From Acidobacteria bacterium RIFCSPLOWO2_12_FULL_65_11 (GTDB lineage: Bacteria; Acidobacteriota; Vicinamibacteria; Vicinamibacterales; CAVVIG01), in assembly GCA_001767495.1 (NCBI GenBank), contig MELA01000002.1:1-43844 (forward strand): a stretch of DNA of 43,844 bases, in the 5' to 3' direction. This document shows, piece after piece, positions 25,531 through 34,547 of the stretch. The position numbers and the translations under genes are program-made. The stretch's first letter is position 1. Every line of letters begins with the position of its first letter. The notes beneath the pieces are model-generated. The model was given only the letters and a program-made list of their open reading frames with translations. It did not search any database and was not told the origin of the DNA.

Positions 25531-27026
25531 CCTCGCGACCGGTCTTCGTCGTCATCCTCGCCATCAGCGCGGTCGTTGCCGCGCAGCCCCGCGAACTGCG
25601 GTGGGCCGGCGACTCTGAGGGCGGCGCGCCGTTTGTCGAAGCCGACCCGTCCCGCCCCGATCGGGTGGTCGGCTTCGACGTCGAGGTCGCCTCGCTCCTC
25701 GCGCGCAGCCTCGACCGCGTGCCGCGATTCGTCAACATCACGTTCACCTCGATCGATCAGTCGATCGCGCGCGGCGACGCCGACATCGGCCTCAGTGGCA
25801 TCGAGGACACGCCGGCCAGGCGCGCGACGCTCGCCGCCACCATCCCCTATTACCGGTTCCGCGAGGTCCTCAGCGTGCGCGATGGCGACGAGGGGCGCTT
25901 TCGGACGCTCTCTGACCTCCGCGGCAAGCGCGTCGGCACGCTCGGCGGGACCATCGCCTACGAGATCCTGCTCGGCGCCGAACGCGAGTACGGCCTCCGC
26001 GCGGTTTCGTACGAAGACGATGTGCATCCGTACAGCGATCTCATCATCGGACGGGTCGACGCGGTGCTTCTCGACAACGTCCTCGCCGAGCGCCGCCGGC
26101 AGACGATCGCGGGCTTCACCGTCCAGCCGCAGAGCGTGGCGATCGGGCACTACGTCGGCGTGCTGGCGCCGTCGAACGCCCCTCTGCGGGACAGCCTCAA
26201 CGAGACCTTGCGTGGCGCGATGCGGGACGGATCACTCGAGCGCATCCTCCGCGCATGGGGCGTCTGGAACGACGACCAGCCAGCGCTGTACGCGCGGCTG
26301 CTCGCCGGCGACCAGGTGCCCGCGGTGGTCGTCGACGACACAGGCCTCGAGACCGCCGCGAGCCTCGGGGTGTTGTCGCAGTGGGACGCGGCGCACCGCT
26401 ATCTCCCGTCGCTCGTCCGCGCGTCGCTCGTCACGCTTGTGCTTTCCTGTCTCGCGATGGCGCTGGCGGTCGGTCTTGGCACGCTCATCGCGCTCGGGCG
26501 CGTTTATGGCGCCCGCCCCGTCGGCCTCGTGCTCACCGCATACGTCGAGATCATCCGGGGCACGCCGATCCTGCTCCAGCTCTTCGTCCTCTACTACGGG
26601 ATCGCCGCCGCCGTCCGGCTGCCGGCCTTTGTCGCGGCGCTCCTGGGCCTGGCGCTCAACTATGCGGCGTACGAGAGCGAGATTTATCGCGCGGCGCTCC
26701 AGGCGGTGTCCGTCGGTCAGCTTGAAGCCGCCCGGACGCTCGGGCTGACCGAGCGCCAGGTGTTGACGCTCGTGCGCGGACCGCAGGCGTTCCGCCTGGC
26801 GCTCGCGCCAATGACCAACGACTTTGTCGCCATGCTCAAGGATTCTTCGCTCGTGTCGGTCCTGACCGTTCTCGAGCTCACCAAACAAACGCAGATCTTC
26901 GCCACGAACCTCGGAAGCTGGGTCGTCCCGGGACTGCTGTGCGCGGCGCTCTACCTCGCGATGTCGCTGCCGCTCTCGGCGCTGGCGAGACGCCTCGAGC
27001 GGCGGTGGAAGGCACCGGCCGCATGA
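25524..27026 (+). CDS. Amino-acid ABC transporter, binding protein fused to permease
   Basis: A 500-residue fusion. Residues 1-260 form a periplasmic solute-binding domain for polar amino acids (RVVGFDVEVASLLARSL, ARGDADIGLSGIEDTPAR, TLSDLRGKRVGTLGGT). Residues 290-500 form the HisM/GlnP-type permease with several membrane helices and the coupling motif (EAARTLGLTERQVLTLVRGPQAFR). No ATG begins the frame; an in-frame TGA at 25518-25520 forces a TTG start at 25524. The ATPase gene overlaps the end by four bases (ATGA), so the two form a complete importer. The exact amino acid is not predictable. Confidence 0.88.
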   Translation: MRPSRPVFVVILAISAVVAAQPRELRWAGDSEGGAPFVEADPSRPDRVVGFDVEVASLLARSLDRVPRFVNITFTSIDQSIARGDADIGLSGIEDTPARRATLAATIPYYRFREVLSVRDGDEGRFRTLSDLRGKRVGTLGGTIAYEILLGAEREYGLRAVSYEDDVHPYSDLIIGRVDAVLLDNVLAERRRQTIAGFTVQPQSVAIGHYVGVLAPSNAPLRDSLNETLRGAMRDGSLERILRAWGVWNDDQPALYARLLAGDQVPAVVVDDTGLETAASLGVLSQWDAAHRYLPSLVRASLVTLVLSCLAMALAVGLGTLIALGRVYGARPVGLVLTAYVEIIRGTPILLQLFVLYYGIAAAVRLPAFVAALLGLALNYAAYESEIYRAALQAVSVGQLEAARTLGLTERQVLTLVRGPQAFRLALAPMTNDFVAMLKDSSLVSVLTVLELTKQTQIFATNLGSWVVPGLLCAALYLAMSLPLSALARRLERRWKAPAA

Positions 27027-27733
27027 GCGATGCGCTCCTCCGCCTGCAGGACGTCGGGCTCGGCCGCGGCACGCGGCGGATTCTCGACGGCGTCGCGTTC
27101 GCTGTCGCGCGCGGCGACCTGGTCGCCATCATGGGACCGTCCGGCTCGGGCAAAACGACGATCCTCCGGACGATTGCCGGCCTCGAGCCCTTTGAGCGTG
27201 GAGAGATCGTCGTCGACGACGTGAGGCTGCGCGGCGGCGCGCCCGCCGGGATGGGGACGCTTCGGGCCATCCGGCGCAAGGTCGGAATGGTGTTCCAGTT
27301 CCATCATCTGTTCGAGCATCTTTCTGCCATCGATAATGTGTGCCTGGCGCCGGTGCATGCGCTGGGCATCGCGCGGCCCGCCGCCGAGCGTCGCGCTCAC
27401 GAGCTGTTTGTGGCGTTGGGGGTGGAGCATCGCGCCGAGGCCATGCCGCGGCATCTCTCCGGCGGCGAGGCGCAGCGCATCGCCATCGCCCGCGCGCTGG
27501 CTGTCGATCCGCCGCTGCTATTGATGGACGAGCCGACCGCGTCGCTCGATCCCGCCCGGCGGGTCGAGCTCGGCGAACTGCTCTGCCGCCTCGTGGCGGA
27601 AGGCCGCACGCTCGTCATCGCGACGCACGACGAGGAGTTCGCTCGAACCTGGGCCACGCGCGTGCTGCGCGTGCGGGAGGGCGTCGTCACTGAACGGGAC
27701 AACCCGGGAAACAACCCGGGAAACAAAATGTAG
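27023..27733 (+). CDS. Amino-acid ABC transporter ATP-binding protein
   Basis: A 236-residue ATPase of the GlnQ/HisP type. The Walker A is GPSGSGKTT, the Q-loop VGMVFQFHHLFEHL, the signature HLSGGEAQRIAIARAL, Walker B LLLMDEPTASLD and the switch histidine in IATHDEEFA. The start at ATG 27023 overlaps the permease stop. The last residues (NPGNNPGNKM) come from a duplicated CCCGGGAAACA unit, and the stop TAG is the first codon of a palindromic repeat, so the C-terminus has been remodelled by repeats. Confidence 0.92.
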   Translation: MSDALLRLQDVGLGRGTRRILDGVAFAVARGDLVAIMGPSGSGKTTILRTIAGLEPFERGEIVVDDVRLRGGAPAGMGTLRAIRRKVGMVFQFHHLFEHLSAIDNVCLAPVHALGIARPAAERRAHELFVALGVEHRAEAMPRHLSGGEAQRIAIARALAVDPPLLLMDEPTASLDPARRVELGELLCRLVAEGRTLVIATHDEEFARTWATRVLRVREGVVTERDNPGNNPGNKM

Positions 27734-27752
27734 TGTCCGGCTTCAGCCGGAC
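27731..27752 (+). repeat. Single copy of the palindromic repeat, supplying a stop codon
   Basis: TAGTGTCCGGCTTCAGCCGG and the following ACC; its first three bases are the stop of the ABC ATPase gene. Confidence 0.8.
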
Positions 27753-27840
27753 CATCTCGCGCCAGCGCGGCCATAATTCGCCTCGTTTTCCGCCCTGTGC
27801 GCGGGTGGCAGTCCGCCTATAATCGTTGCGGAACACCATT

Positions 27841-28143
27841 ATGCAGGCGCTCGAGTTCTGGAAGGCGGTGACCGTGGACCACTCGAATCTCTTGGAACGG
27901 TTTGTCGAGTGGCTGCACGTTCACAGCGTCCGTTTCTGTCTGGTCGGCGGTCAGGCTGTGAATGCCTCTGTGGATCCGGTGGTTAGTCTCGACCTTGACT
28001 TGGCGGGTTGGCGGCGGATCTCGCGAGAATCGGCTCGGGGATCGGGACTGCTCTGGCCGGTGGCCGCGCACACCTACGGGAAGCTCATCAACGATGCGAC
28101 CTCGACGGGCCACACCAAAGGCTTTTTCAGTAGAAGGAGTTAA
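27841..28143 (+). pseudogene. Truncated AbiEii-like nucleotidyltransferase
   Basis: The first 45 residues (FWKAVTVDHSNLLERFVEWL, then RFCLVGGQAVNASVDPVVSL) match the start of AbiEii/nucleotidyltransferase proteins, with the GGQAVNA stretch and the DLDL acid pair. After DLDLAGWRR the sequence loses similarity, becomes odd and ends at 28143, so the catalytic domain is incomplete. The frame ends just before the LigM-type gene, whose DNA has a different base composition, suggesting that the insertion of that gene removed the rest. A TATAAT box at 27819 lies in front. Confidence 0.55.
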
Positions 28144-28152
28144 CTAACAGCT

Positions 28153-29541
28153 ATGACTTACCACAGCTTGCAGGAAGCATTACAGGCCGTCGGGAATCCA
28201 GTCGAACTGTTGCGTAATTCGACGATAGGACCATATGCCTTTCCGGTGGTGCGTGCCGAGTACACGAACTGGAGAGATGAACAACGAGCCTGGCGGGAGA
28301 CCTGCGCTCTTTTAAACCTGTCTCACCATATGACGGATCTTTATATTGAGGGCTCCGATGCACTCGAATTGCTCTCCGATCTTGGTGTAAATAGCTTTAA
28401 GAATTTTAAAGTCAATCAAGCCAAGCAATTTGTTGCGTGTAACCATCATGGATATGTGATTGGTGATGTGATTCTCTTTCCTCTGGATGAAAATAGATTC
28501 AATCTCGTCGGGCGCCCTCCCGCCTGCAATTGGGTGCAATACAATTTAGAGACTGGTGGGTATGCTGCATCAGCAGAAAGAGACGAGAGGTCGGCTGTTA
28601 ATCAAGGCCAACGAAAGGTTTTCAGATATCAAGTCCAAGGCCCCAATGCTGCCCAGGTCATGGAGAAGGTAACGGGAAGACCCGTGCCGGATATCCGGTT
28701 CTTTTATATGGATGTCTTCACCATCGCGGGGCGGGATATCCGCGCCTTGCGTCATGGAATGGTCGGACAACCCGGATGGGAAATCTTTGGTCCTTGGGAG
28801 TACGGCGACCAAGTCCGGGACGCCATCCTTGAAGCCGGTCAAGCGTACGGGATTCGACAAGTGGGATCGAGGGCTTACCCTACCAGCTGCCTCGAATCGG
28901 GGTGGATTCCATCCCCCCTTCCGGCGATTTACGTTGGTGAAGAGATGAAGGGATACAGACAGTGGTTGAGCCCGAAAAGCTATGAAGCCATGGCTTCACT
29001 CGGAGGTAGCTTTTACTCCGACGATATCACTGACTATTACCTGACTCCCTACGAGCTTGGATACGGACCTTTCGTCAAATTCGACCATGATTTCGTTGGA
29101 CGGGAAGCCCTTGAAAAGATGGCTGATAACCCGAGGCGGAAGAAAGTAACGCTCGTCTGGAACGGCGAGGATATCGCCCGTGTTTTTGGGTCCTTATTCC
29201 ATGCTGGTGGCGATACAGCCAAGTATATCGATTTGCCCTTGGCTAACTATTCAACATTGCCGTATGACAAGGTGTTGAAAGGCGGTAAGACCGTCGGGAT
29301 ATCAACGTATACCGGCTACACCTACAACGAACGCGCGATGGTCTCGCTGGCTCTGATCGATGTCGAACACAGTGAGGTGGGCACCGAGCTGACACTCGTT
29401 TGGGGTGAAGAAGGGCGCGGGTCGTCGAAACCGACGGTCGAGCGCCACGTGCAAACCGAAATACGGGCCACTGTTGCGCCCGTCCCTATTTCGGAGGTTG
29501 CACGTGTCGCATATCGGCCACCGGTGAGCCGGCGAGCATGA
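28153..29541 (+). CDS. LigM-like vanillate/3-O-methylgallate O-demethylase
   Basis: This 462-residue protein belongs to the aminomethyltransferase (GcvT) fold branch that removes aryl O-methyl groups with tetrahydrofolate, as LigM does. GcvT-type features include LLNLSHHMTDLYIEGSDALE, FKVNQAKQFVACNHHGYVIG, ALRHGMVGQPGWEIFGP, YELGYGPFVKFDHDFVGREA and YTYNERAMVSLALIDVEH. Length is as expected for LigM. AAGGAG lies about 14 bp upstream of the ATG. From the start to about 29,290 the gene is clearly richer in A and T than its neighbours; the last 250 bp resemble the host. It was probably acquired by transfer. No neighbour is an obvious lignin or aromatic catabolism gene, so the substrate is uncertain. 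Confidence 0.82.
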   Translation: MTYHSLQEALQAVGNPVELLRNSTIGPYAFPVVRAEYTNWRDEQRAWRETCALLNLSHHMTDLYIEGSDALELLSDLGVNSFKNFKVNQAKQFVACNHHGYVIGDVILFPLDENRFNLVGRPPACNWVQYNLETGGYAASAERDERSAVNQGQRKVFRYQVQGPNAAQVMEKVTGRPVPDIRFFYMDVFTIAGRDIRALRHGMVGQPGWEIFGPWEYGDQVRDAILEAGQAYGIRQVGSRAYPTSCLESGWIPSPLPAIYVGEEMKGYRQWLSPKSYEAMASLGGSFYSDDITDYYLTPYELGYGPFVKFDHDFVGREALEKMADNPRRKKVTLVWNGEDIARVFGSLFHAGGDTAKYIDLPLANYSTLPYDKVLKGGKTVGISTYTGYTYNERAMVSLALIDVEHSEVGTELTLVWGEEGRGSSKPTVERHVQTEIRATVAPVPISEVARVAYRPPVSRRA

Positions 29542-29552
29542 TACTCGTAGCT

Positions 29553-29650
29553 CGCGCCACGGGCGGACGCAACGCATAGCGACACACGCCCTCGAGCCGC
29601 TTCCGCTGTCCGGCCGGCACGACCAAGCCGGCATGCAGCGGGCCTGCGGC
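29553..29650 (-). pseudogene. Fragment of an IS91-type transposase
   Basis: One minus-strand frame reads AGPLHAGLVVPAGQRKRLEGVCRYALRPPVA across this stretch, which matches the conserved LHA...RxRLExLCRYxLRPP(V/I)A region of IS91-family (Y2) transposases. Similarity stops at once on both sides. It is a scrap left after an insertion or deletion. Confidence 0.5.
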
Positions 29651-29679
29651 CCTTGCGACGAGCGGAGCGAGGAGCAAGA

Positions 29680-29704
29680 GCGAGTGGGGGTGGGGCCCCA
29701 CGAG
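29680..29704 (+). repeat. G-rich repeat, first copy
   Basis: The 25-bp sequence around GTGGGGGTGGGGCCCC, flanked by GCGAG and ACGAG, recurs with two differences at 42069-42093 inside a coding region. Confidence 0.65.
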
Positions 29705-29811
29705 CCCAAGAGATCGAACCCGTTCGACCGCGCGTGGCACCGGCCGGGCGAGAGCGCATGGATCGCCTCGGGCGGCTTACCGAGACGACGGACACGCGCG
29801 CCCCGAGACAG

Positions 29812-29865
29812 GTCCGCCTGAAGGCGGACACTACATCAGTACGTAGTGTCCGGCTTTAGCCGGAC
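29812..29865. repeat. Two facing copies of the palindromic repeat
   Basis: GTCCGCCTGAAGGCGGAC with ACTAC (29812-29834) and, in the opposite direction after 8 bp, GTAGTG plus TCCGGCTTTAGCCGGAC (29843-29865). Confidence 0.85.
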
Positions 29866-29876
29866 TTCGTGTCATG

Positions 29877-31463
29877 TCAGCGCAACGACGCGACGGCGCG
29901 CGCGACGGCCTGCGCGATGCGGTCGTAGCCGCCGGCATCGGGGTGCCAGTTGTCGGCTTGCGCGTACACGCGCCCGAAGGTCTCGATGGGCAGATACACC
30001 GGGCGGCCGTCCTTCGCCGGCGGGACCCGGACGCGTCTGATGTGTGGCACGTCGAGCCCTTCCCAGACCCCCGGCTGCCCGCTGTTGGTGTAAACGTAGA
30101 CGAGCGACGTGGCGGGCGCAAACGGCACCATGTAGCTCCACACGCCATCGCCCCGCTTCTGATCGCCGGCCATGCCATCGTCGTGCATGACGATGGCGTT
30201 CGGAACGAGCGAGCCGAGCTCTGGTGCGGTGCCGACAATCGACAAAGCCCGTGGAACCTCGTGCGGCCCGCGAAAGACCCGGAACACCACCGTCGTCTTG
30301 GGATTCTGGAGCGCGGGCAGCGTGCCACGGTCCGCGAGATCGAGCGACTTTTCGAGGTCCTGCTCCATCCGAGCTCGCTCGGCATCGATGAGCGCCAGGC
30401 TGTCGACGAGCGGCACCCGGAGCTCAGACGAGATCTTCTTGAGGACCGACCGATAGGGGCTCTCGCTCCAGAGCTCGTTGTCCAGGAGCACGGCTTTCGC
30501 GCCGTGTTCCTCCGCCAGGCGAATCATCTCGCGGAGGTTCAGTTCGTAGTCGCGCGGCGACACGCGAGTCCAGGGCTCGATGGCATCGTAGTTCACCGCG
30601 CCTGGCGCCTTGGTCTCGGCTTCTGCCTTCAGGTAGTCCCCAATCGACTTGGGCCGGAACCTGAACACGAGCGCCTCGTATTTCAGCAGCTTGTAGATCT
30701 CACTCTCCAGTGCCGCACCGGTGACGGCATCGGCGACGCGCTTGGTTAACGTGGGTGCCGCCGACGTGGCCACCATGTCCTTGTCGCGGTAGCCGGCTGC
30801 CGAGGAGTCATTCATGGCAAAGCCGATGGCGACGATAGAGGGCCCGAGAGGGAGCACGCGTTCCTTCAACAACTGCACGCCCTGAAACGAGGAGTACCCG
30901 AGCACGCCGAAATTGAGGACCTCGTACTGCTGACCGGGCTGCTCGCGCTCAAGCCACGCTGCCAACCGACTCGGGTACGACTGGTCCTCGGTCACGTTCA
31001 TGCCGAAGGTCCACGAGTCGCCGATGCACGCCACGCGGATCGTTGACGGCGCGGCGGCGAGGGCGATTTCAGGACCGCGGTAGCCCTGCGAATTCAGCTG
31101 GATGCCCCACGTCGGGCTGGCCCTGAACGCCTCAGGGAGCGTCGGCGTGAACTGTCGCAACAGCGCGAGGCGATCCTGCTCGCCCCGTACGGGGCTGAAG
31201 ATATCGAGGTAGGTTCGACGAGCGTTCGGCAGGTTCGTCCAGATGAGCGTCGGGTCTGATTTGAGAATCAGCAGGCCGCCGAGCCAGGGCGGAATCGGCC
31301 CGTAGTCGTCGCCAAACGTATAGGGCAGCGGCACGACAGTGACCTTTGTATTTCGAACGTAATACGCCCCTCGCAGCGCGGCTTCCGCGATCACGACGAA
31401 GATGACGGTCGTCGTGAGGCCCTTGGCGAAGCCCTTGAGGACAGCCTTGAGACGTCGCTTCAT
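29877..31463 (-). CDS. Membrane-anchored SGNH/GDSL-type hydrolase with inserted beta-domain
   Basis: A 528-residue protein. It starts with an N-terminal anchor (LTTTVIFVVIAEAALRG). The SGNH blocks are VACIGDSWTFG (nucleophile Ser), NFGVLGYSSFQG (Gly), AIGFAMNDSS (Asn) and the final DNWHPDAGGYDRIA (Asp-x-x-His). A domain of about 110 residues (TTVVFRVFRGPHEVPRALSI ... VYVYTNSG) sits between block III and the final His block. It looks like a carbohydrate-binding module of the CBM20/CBM48 type. It may deacylate or de-acetylate an extracellular glycan. The start is placed at MKRRLKAVLK (31463). Confidence 0.78.
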   Translation of the reverse strand: MKRRLKAVLKGFAKGLTTTVIFVVIAEAALRGAYYVRNTKVTVVPLPYTFGDDYGPIPPWLGGLLILKSDPTLIWTNLPNARRTYLDIFSPVRGEQDRLALLRQFTPTLPEAFRASPTWGIQLNSQGYRGPEIALAAAPSTIRVACIGDSWTFGMNVTEDQSYPSRLAAWLEREQPGQQYEVLNFGVLGYSSFQGVQLLKERVLPLGPSIVAIGFAMNDSSAAGYRDKDMVATSAAPTLTKRVADAVTGAALESEIYKLLKYEALVFRFRPKSIGDYLKAEAETKAPGAVNYDAIEPWTRVSPRDYELNLREMIRLAEEHGAKAVLLDNELWSESPYRSVLKKISSELRVPLVDSLALIDAERARMEQDLEKSLDLADRGTLPALQNPKTTVVFRVFRGPHEVPRALSIVGTAPELGSLVPNAIVMHDDGMAGDQKRGDGVWSYMVPFAPATSLVYVYTNSGQPGVWEGLDVPHIRRVRVPPAKDGRPVYLPIETFGRVYAQADNWHPDAGGYDRIAQAVARAVASLR

Positions 31464-31592
31464 GGCGTATGCCGCATTGTACGGGGTGATTTGGGTCGTT
31501 GGATAGGTGGGGAATTGGGTAATGGACGCCCGCACGAAAATGAAACTGGCGCTTCGAAAACGAAACGCGTAACTGCGCACTGGCGTGCAGAT

Positions 31593-32285
31593 TCACTTGA
31601 CCGATATTCCCGCCCCGACGACGACCATCGTGGTCCGCGGACTCGCCGGCCGCGAGCCGCTCGGCGTGCCCGGATCGATCGCGTAGAATCGCACATCGAA
31701 GCTGAAGGCCAGATGCGGCTTCGCAAACCAGCGGGCGCCGCCGCCGTAGTTGATCGTCTTGAGCCGCTCCTCGTCAGAGGGAGCTGGAGAGGCGCCGTCG
31801 GGCACGACGGACCACGTCGACGTCGCGATGCCCCCACTGAGGTAGCTCCAGCCGTCTCCCGTGCCGAAGTTGAACGAGAGCTGCGGCGCGATCGAGGCAA
31901 AGCGTTCCGTCACCGGTGCGAGGATGGTGGTCTGTCCCGACGAGGCTACCGGCGTCCGATGGGCGCGCGCGCGCACCATCTGGCCGCCGATGCCGAAGGT
32001 GACGGCGCGCCACTTGAGCAGATACACATGCACGCCGGCGGTGCCGCCAATGCCGAGCCCGGGGAGCTGGCCCTGACTGAGCCCCCGACTGTCCGCCAGC
32101 GGCGGATCGTCGGGGAAGTTGGGCAGGGTTCCGTGGAGATCGAAGACCACGATTGGAAGGCGCGGCGGCGGCTCCTGCGCGTACGCGGACGGGCAGACGG
32201 CCACTCCCATCAGCGGAAGGGCAACGAATGCCGTTCCAACGTGGCGCGCCAACCCAACGAGCTGGAACCGCACGAGCAGTCGCAT
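31593..32285 (-). CDS. Outer-membrane beta-barrel protein
   Basis: A 230-residue secreted protein with a signal peptide that ends near SAYAQ. Repeated amphipathic strands follow (AVTFGIGGQMVRARAH, IAPQLSFNFGTGDGWSYLSGGIATSTWS, GGARWFAKPHLAFSFDVRFY), ending in VVVGAGISVK. It resembles the OmpA/OmpW-like 8-stranded barrels of unknown role. It lies 130 bp upstream of the SGNH hydrolase on the same strand. Confidence 0.65.
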   Translation of the reverse strand: MRLLVRFQLVGLARHVGTAFVALPLMGVAVCPSAYAQEPPPRLPIVVFDLHGTLPNFPDDPPLADSRGLSQGQLPGLGIGGTAGVHVYLLKWRAVTFGIGGQMVRARAHRTPVASSGQTTILAPVTERFASIAPQLSFNFGTGDGWSYLSGGIATSTWSVVPDGASPAPSDEERLKTINYGGGARWFAKPHLAFSFDVRFYAIDPGTPSGSRPASPRTTMVVVGAGISVK

Positions 32286-32496
32286 GAGGGCGGCCGCATT
32301 GTACCAACACGGTGAGACCGTGGATAATGACCGGTAGATGACTCGCTACTCCAGCCTCCCCCCGATGCCCTAACGCATCGGCCGTCTCGAGGATCTCGCG
32401 ACCGACCTGTGGTGGAGCTGGCACCAGGACGCGCGCGCGCTGTTCCGCCGGCTCGACTATCCGCTCTGGCGTTCCACGGCCCACAATCCGGTCCGC

Positions 32497-34488
32497 ATGC
32501 TGTGGGCCATCCCGCGCGAAACAATCGAGGCCGCCGCCACCGATCCCGAATTTCTGATCCTGTACGATCGGGCGATCGCGGCGTTTGACCGAGGGCTTGC
32601 GACCGACGACACGTGGTGGTCGCGCACGCGGCCGCATCTGGCCGGCCAATCGATCGCCTATTTCTCGGCCGAATTCGCGCTGCATCAGTCGTTGGCCATC
32701 TACGCCGGCGGCCTCGGAGTACTGGCCGGCGATCACTGCAAGGAAGCCAGCGACCTCGGCGTGCCGATCATCGGCGTCGGATTCATCTACCCACAGGGCT
32801 ACTTCCACCAGCGGATCTCGCCCGAGGGGTGGCAGGAAGAAAGCTACGAGCGCCTCAGCTGGACCGACGCGCCCATCGAACCGGCCAAGGGGCCCGACGG
32901 CAAGCCGTGCCTGACCGCGGTTCCGCTCGAGGACCGATCGGTCCTCGTGGCGGTGTGGCTGGTGCGCGTGGGTCGCGTCCGGCTCTATCTGCTCGACACC
33001 GATCTCGAGGAAAACGCGCCGTGGGATCGCGAGCTATCGGCCCGACTATACGGCGGCGGTCGCGAGACGCGCGTGCAGCAGGAAATCGTTCTCGGCATCG
33101 GCGGCGTGCGGGCGCTACGCGCGCTCGGTCTCGAGCCGGCGGTCTTTCATCTCAACGAGGGCCACGCCGCCTTCGTCGTGCTGCAGCGGATTCGCGATCT
33201 CGTCGAATGCGGCGCCACCTTCGACGCGGCGCTTGAAGAAGTCCGCCAGACGACGGTCTTCACGACCCATACGCCGGTGTCGGCGGGCCACGACGCCTTC
33301 CCGTTCCACCTGGTCGAGCAGCATCTGGCCGGCTGCTGGGGGACGCTCGGCCCGCACCGCGACCGCTTCCTCGCGCTCGGGTCGCACGACAGCGGCGTGG
33401 GCGCGCAGTTCAACATGACCGCGCTCGCGATCAGGTCGGCGGCCAGGGTCAACGCCGTCAGCCGGCTGCACGGCGACGTCACCCGGCAGATGTGGGGCGC
33501 GATGTGGCCTGGCGTGCCGGAGGCCGAGCAGCCCATCTCGTGGGTCACCAACGGCGTGCACCTGCTGACCTGGATCGCCAGAGAGATGACCGACCTCTTC
33601 ACCCGCTATCTCGGCGCCGACTGGCTGGAGTATCACCACGATCCGGCGCTCTGGGACGGCGTGCTCGCGATTCCAGACGCCGAGCTGTGGGCCGCGCGGC
33701 AGCCGCTGCGCCAGTACCTGTTTGCGTTCATGCGCGAACGCGCGCGCCAGCGCTGGACTGAAGAACGCGTCGGCATCCCGCGGGTCGTGGCGGCCGGTCC
33801 CCTCATCGAGCCTGACGCGCTGACGATCGGCTTCGCGCGCCGCTTCGCGAGCTACAAGCGTGCCGAGCTCATCTTCCACGACCCCGATCGGCTCGCCCGC
33901 ATTCTCAATGCCGCCGGTCGCCCGGTCCAGCTCATCTTTGCGGGCAAGGCGCACCCGGCCGACGATGTCGGCAAGCGCCACATGCAGAACGTGTACAGGC
34001 ACGCGCTCGATCCGCTGTTCGGTGGTCGAGTCGCCTTTGTCGACGACTACGACCTGCACGTGGCGCATTTCCTGATCCAGGGCTGCGACGTCTGGCTCAA
34101 CACCCCCCGCAAGCCGCTCGAGGCGAGCGGTACGAGCGGGATGAAAGCGGCCATCAACGGCGTGCCCCATCTGAGCATCGGCGACGGCTGGTGGGCCGAG
34201 GGGTTCAACGGCACCAACTGGTGGGTGATCGATGGCGGCGTCGAGGGCGACAACTACGACGCGATAGACGAGGCGGATGCGCACGCGCTGTACCGGCTGA
34301 TCGAGGAAGAGATCGTCCCGGCGTTCTACGACCGCGACGCCGCCAACGTGCCGCGGCGCTTTGTGGTGACCATCAAGGAAGCGATCCGGTCGGTGGCGCC
34401 GCGCTTCTCGGCGCGGCGCATGCTGCAGGAGTACGTGGAGCAGATGTACGCGCCAACCCTCTTACGGAAGTTAGAATTGAACAGTTAA
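32497..34488 (+). CDS. glgP: Alpha-glucan (glycogen) phosphorylase; reading frame broken near N-terminus
   Basis: A GT35-family enzyme that releases glucose 1-phosphate from glycogen or starch. YFSAEFALHQSLAIYAGGLGVLAGDH, HLNEGHAAFVVLQR, TNGVHLLTWIA and the PLP-site region EASGTSGMKAAINGVPH are conserved. The true N-terminus lies upstream: the same frame encodes IGRLEDLATDLWWSWHQDAR at 32374-32433, and an ATG at 32338 begins MTRYSSLPPMP. A TAA at 32371-32373, where Gln (CAA) would be expected, separates that start from the body. The first clean start after it is ATG 32497, which omits about 40 conserved residues. The enzyme may be inactive, or the stop may be a sequencing error. Confidence 0.85.
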   Translation: MLWAIPRETIEAAATDPEFLILYDRAIAAFDRGLATDDTWWSRTRPHLAGQSIAYFSAEFALHQSLAIYAGGLGVLAGDHCKEASDLGVPIIGVGFIYPQGYFHQRISPEGWQEESYERLSWTDAPIEPAKGPDGKPCLTAVPLEDRSVLVAVWLVRVGRVRLYLLDTDLEENAPWDRELSARLYGGGRETRVQQEIVLGIGGVRALRALGLEPAVFHLNEGHAAFVVLQRIRDLVECGATFDAALEEVRQTTVFTTHTPVSAGHDAFPFHLVEQHLAGCWGTLGPHRDRFLALGSHDSGVGAQFNMTALAIRSAARVNAVSRLHGDVTRQMWGAMWPGVPEAEQPISWVTNGVHLLTWIAREMTDLFTRYLGADWLEYHHDPALWDGVLAIPDAELWAARQPLRQYLFAFMRERARQRWTEERVGIPRVVAAGPLIEPDALTIGFARRFASYKRAELIFHDPDRLARILNAAGRPVQLIFAGKAHPADDVGKRHMQNVYRHALDPLFGGRVAFVDDYDLHVAHFLIQGCDVWLNTPRKPLEASGTSGMKAAINGVPHLSIGDGWWAEGFNGTNWWVIDGGVEGDNYDAIDEADAHALYRLIEEEIVPAFYDRDAANVPRRFVVTIKEAIRSVAPRFSARRMLQEYVEQMYAPTLLRKLELNS

Positions 34489-34547
34489 AACTTCAAACGA
34501 CAATGTCAGGCTGATCGGCGTACCAATGTCCTTTTAACTTCTCAGTT

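Larger units (their letters stand above)
29651..29876. other. Non-coding gap with repeats, after the IS91 scrap
   Basis: From the LigM stop at 29541 to the SGNH hydrolase stop at 29877 there is no intact gene. Besides the IS91 scrap, this part contains a G-rich 25-bp motif (29680-29704, also found at 42069) and two facing copies of the palindromic repeat (29812-29865). Confidence 0.6.
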
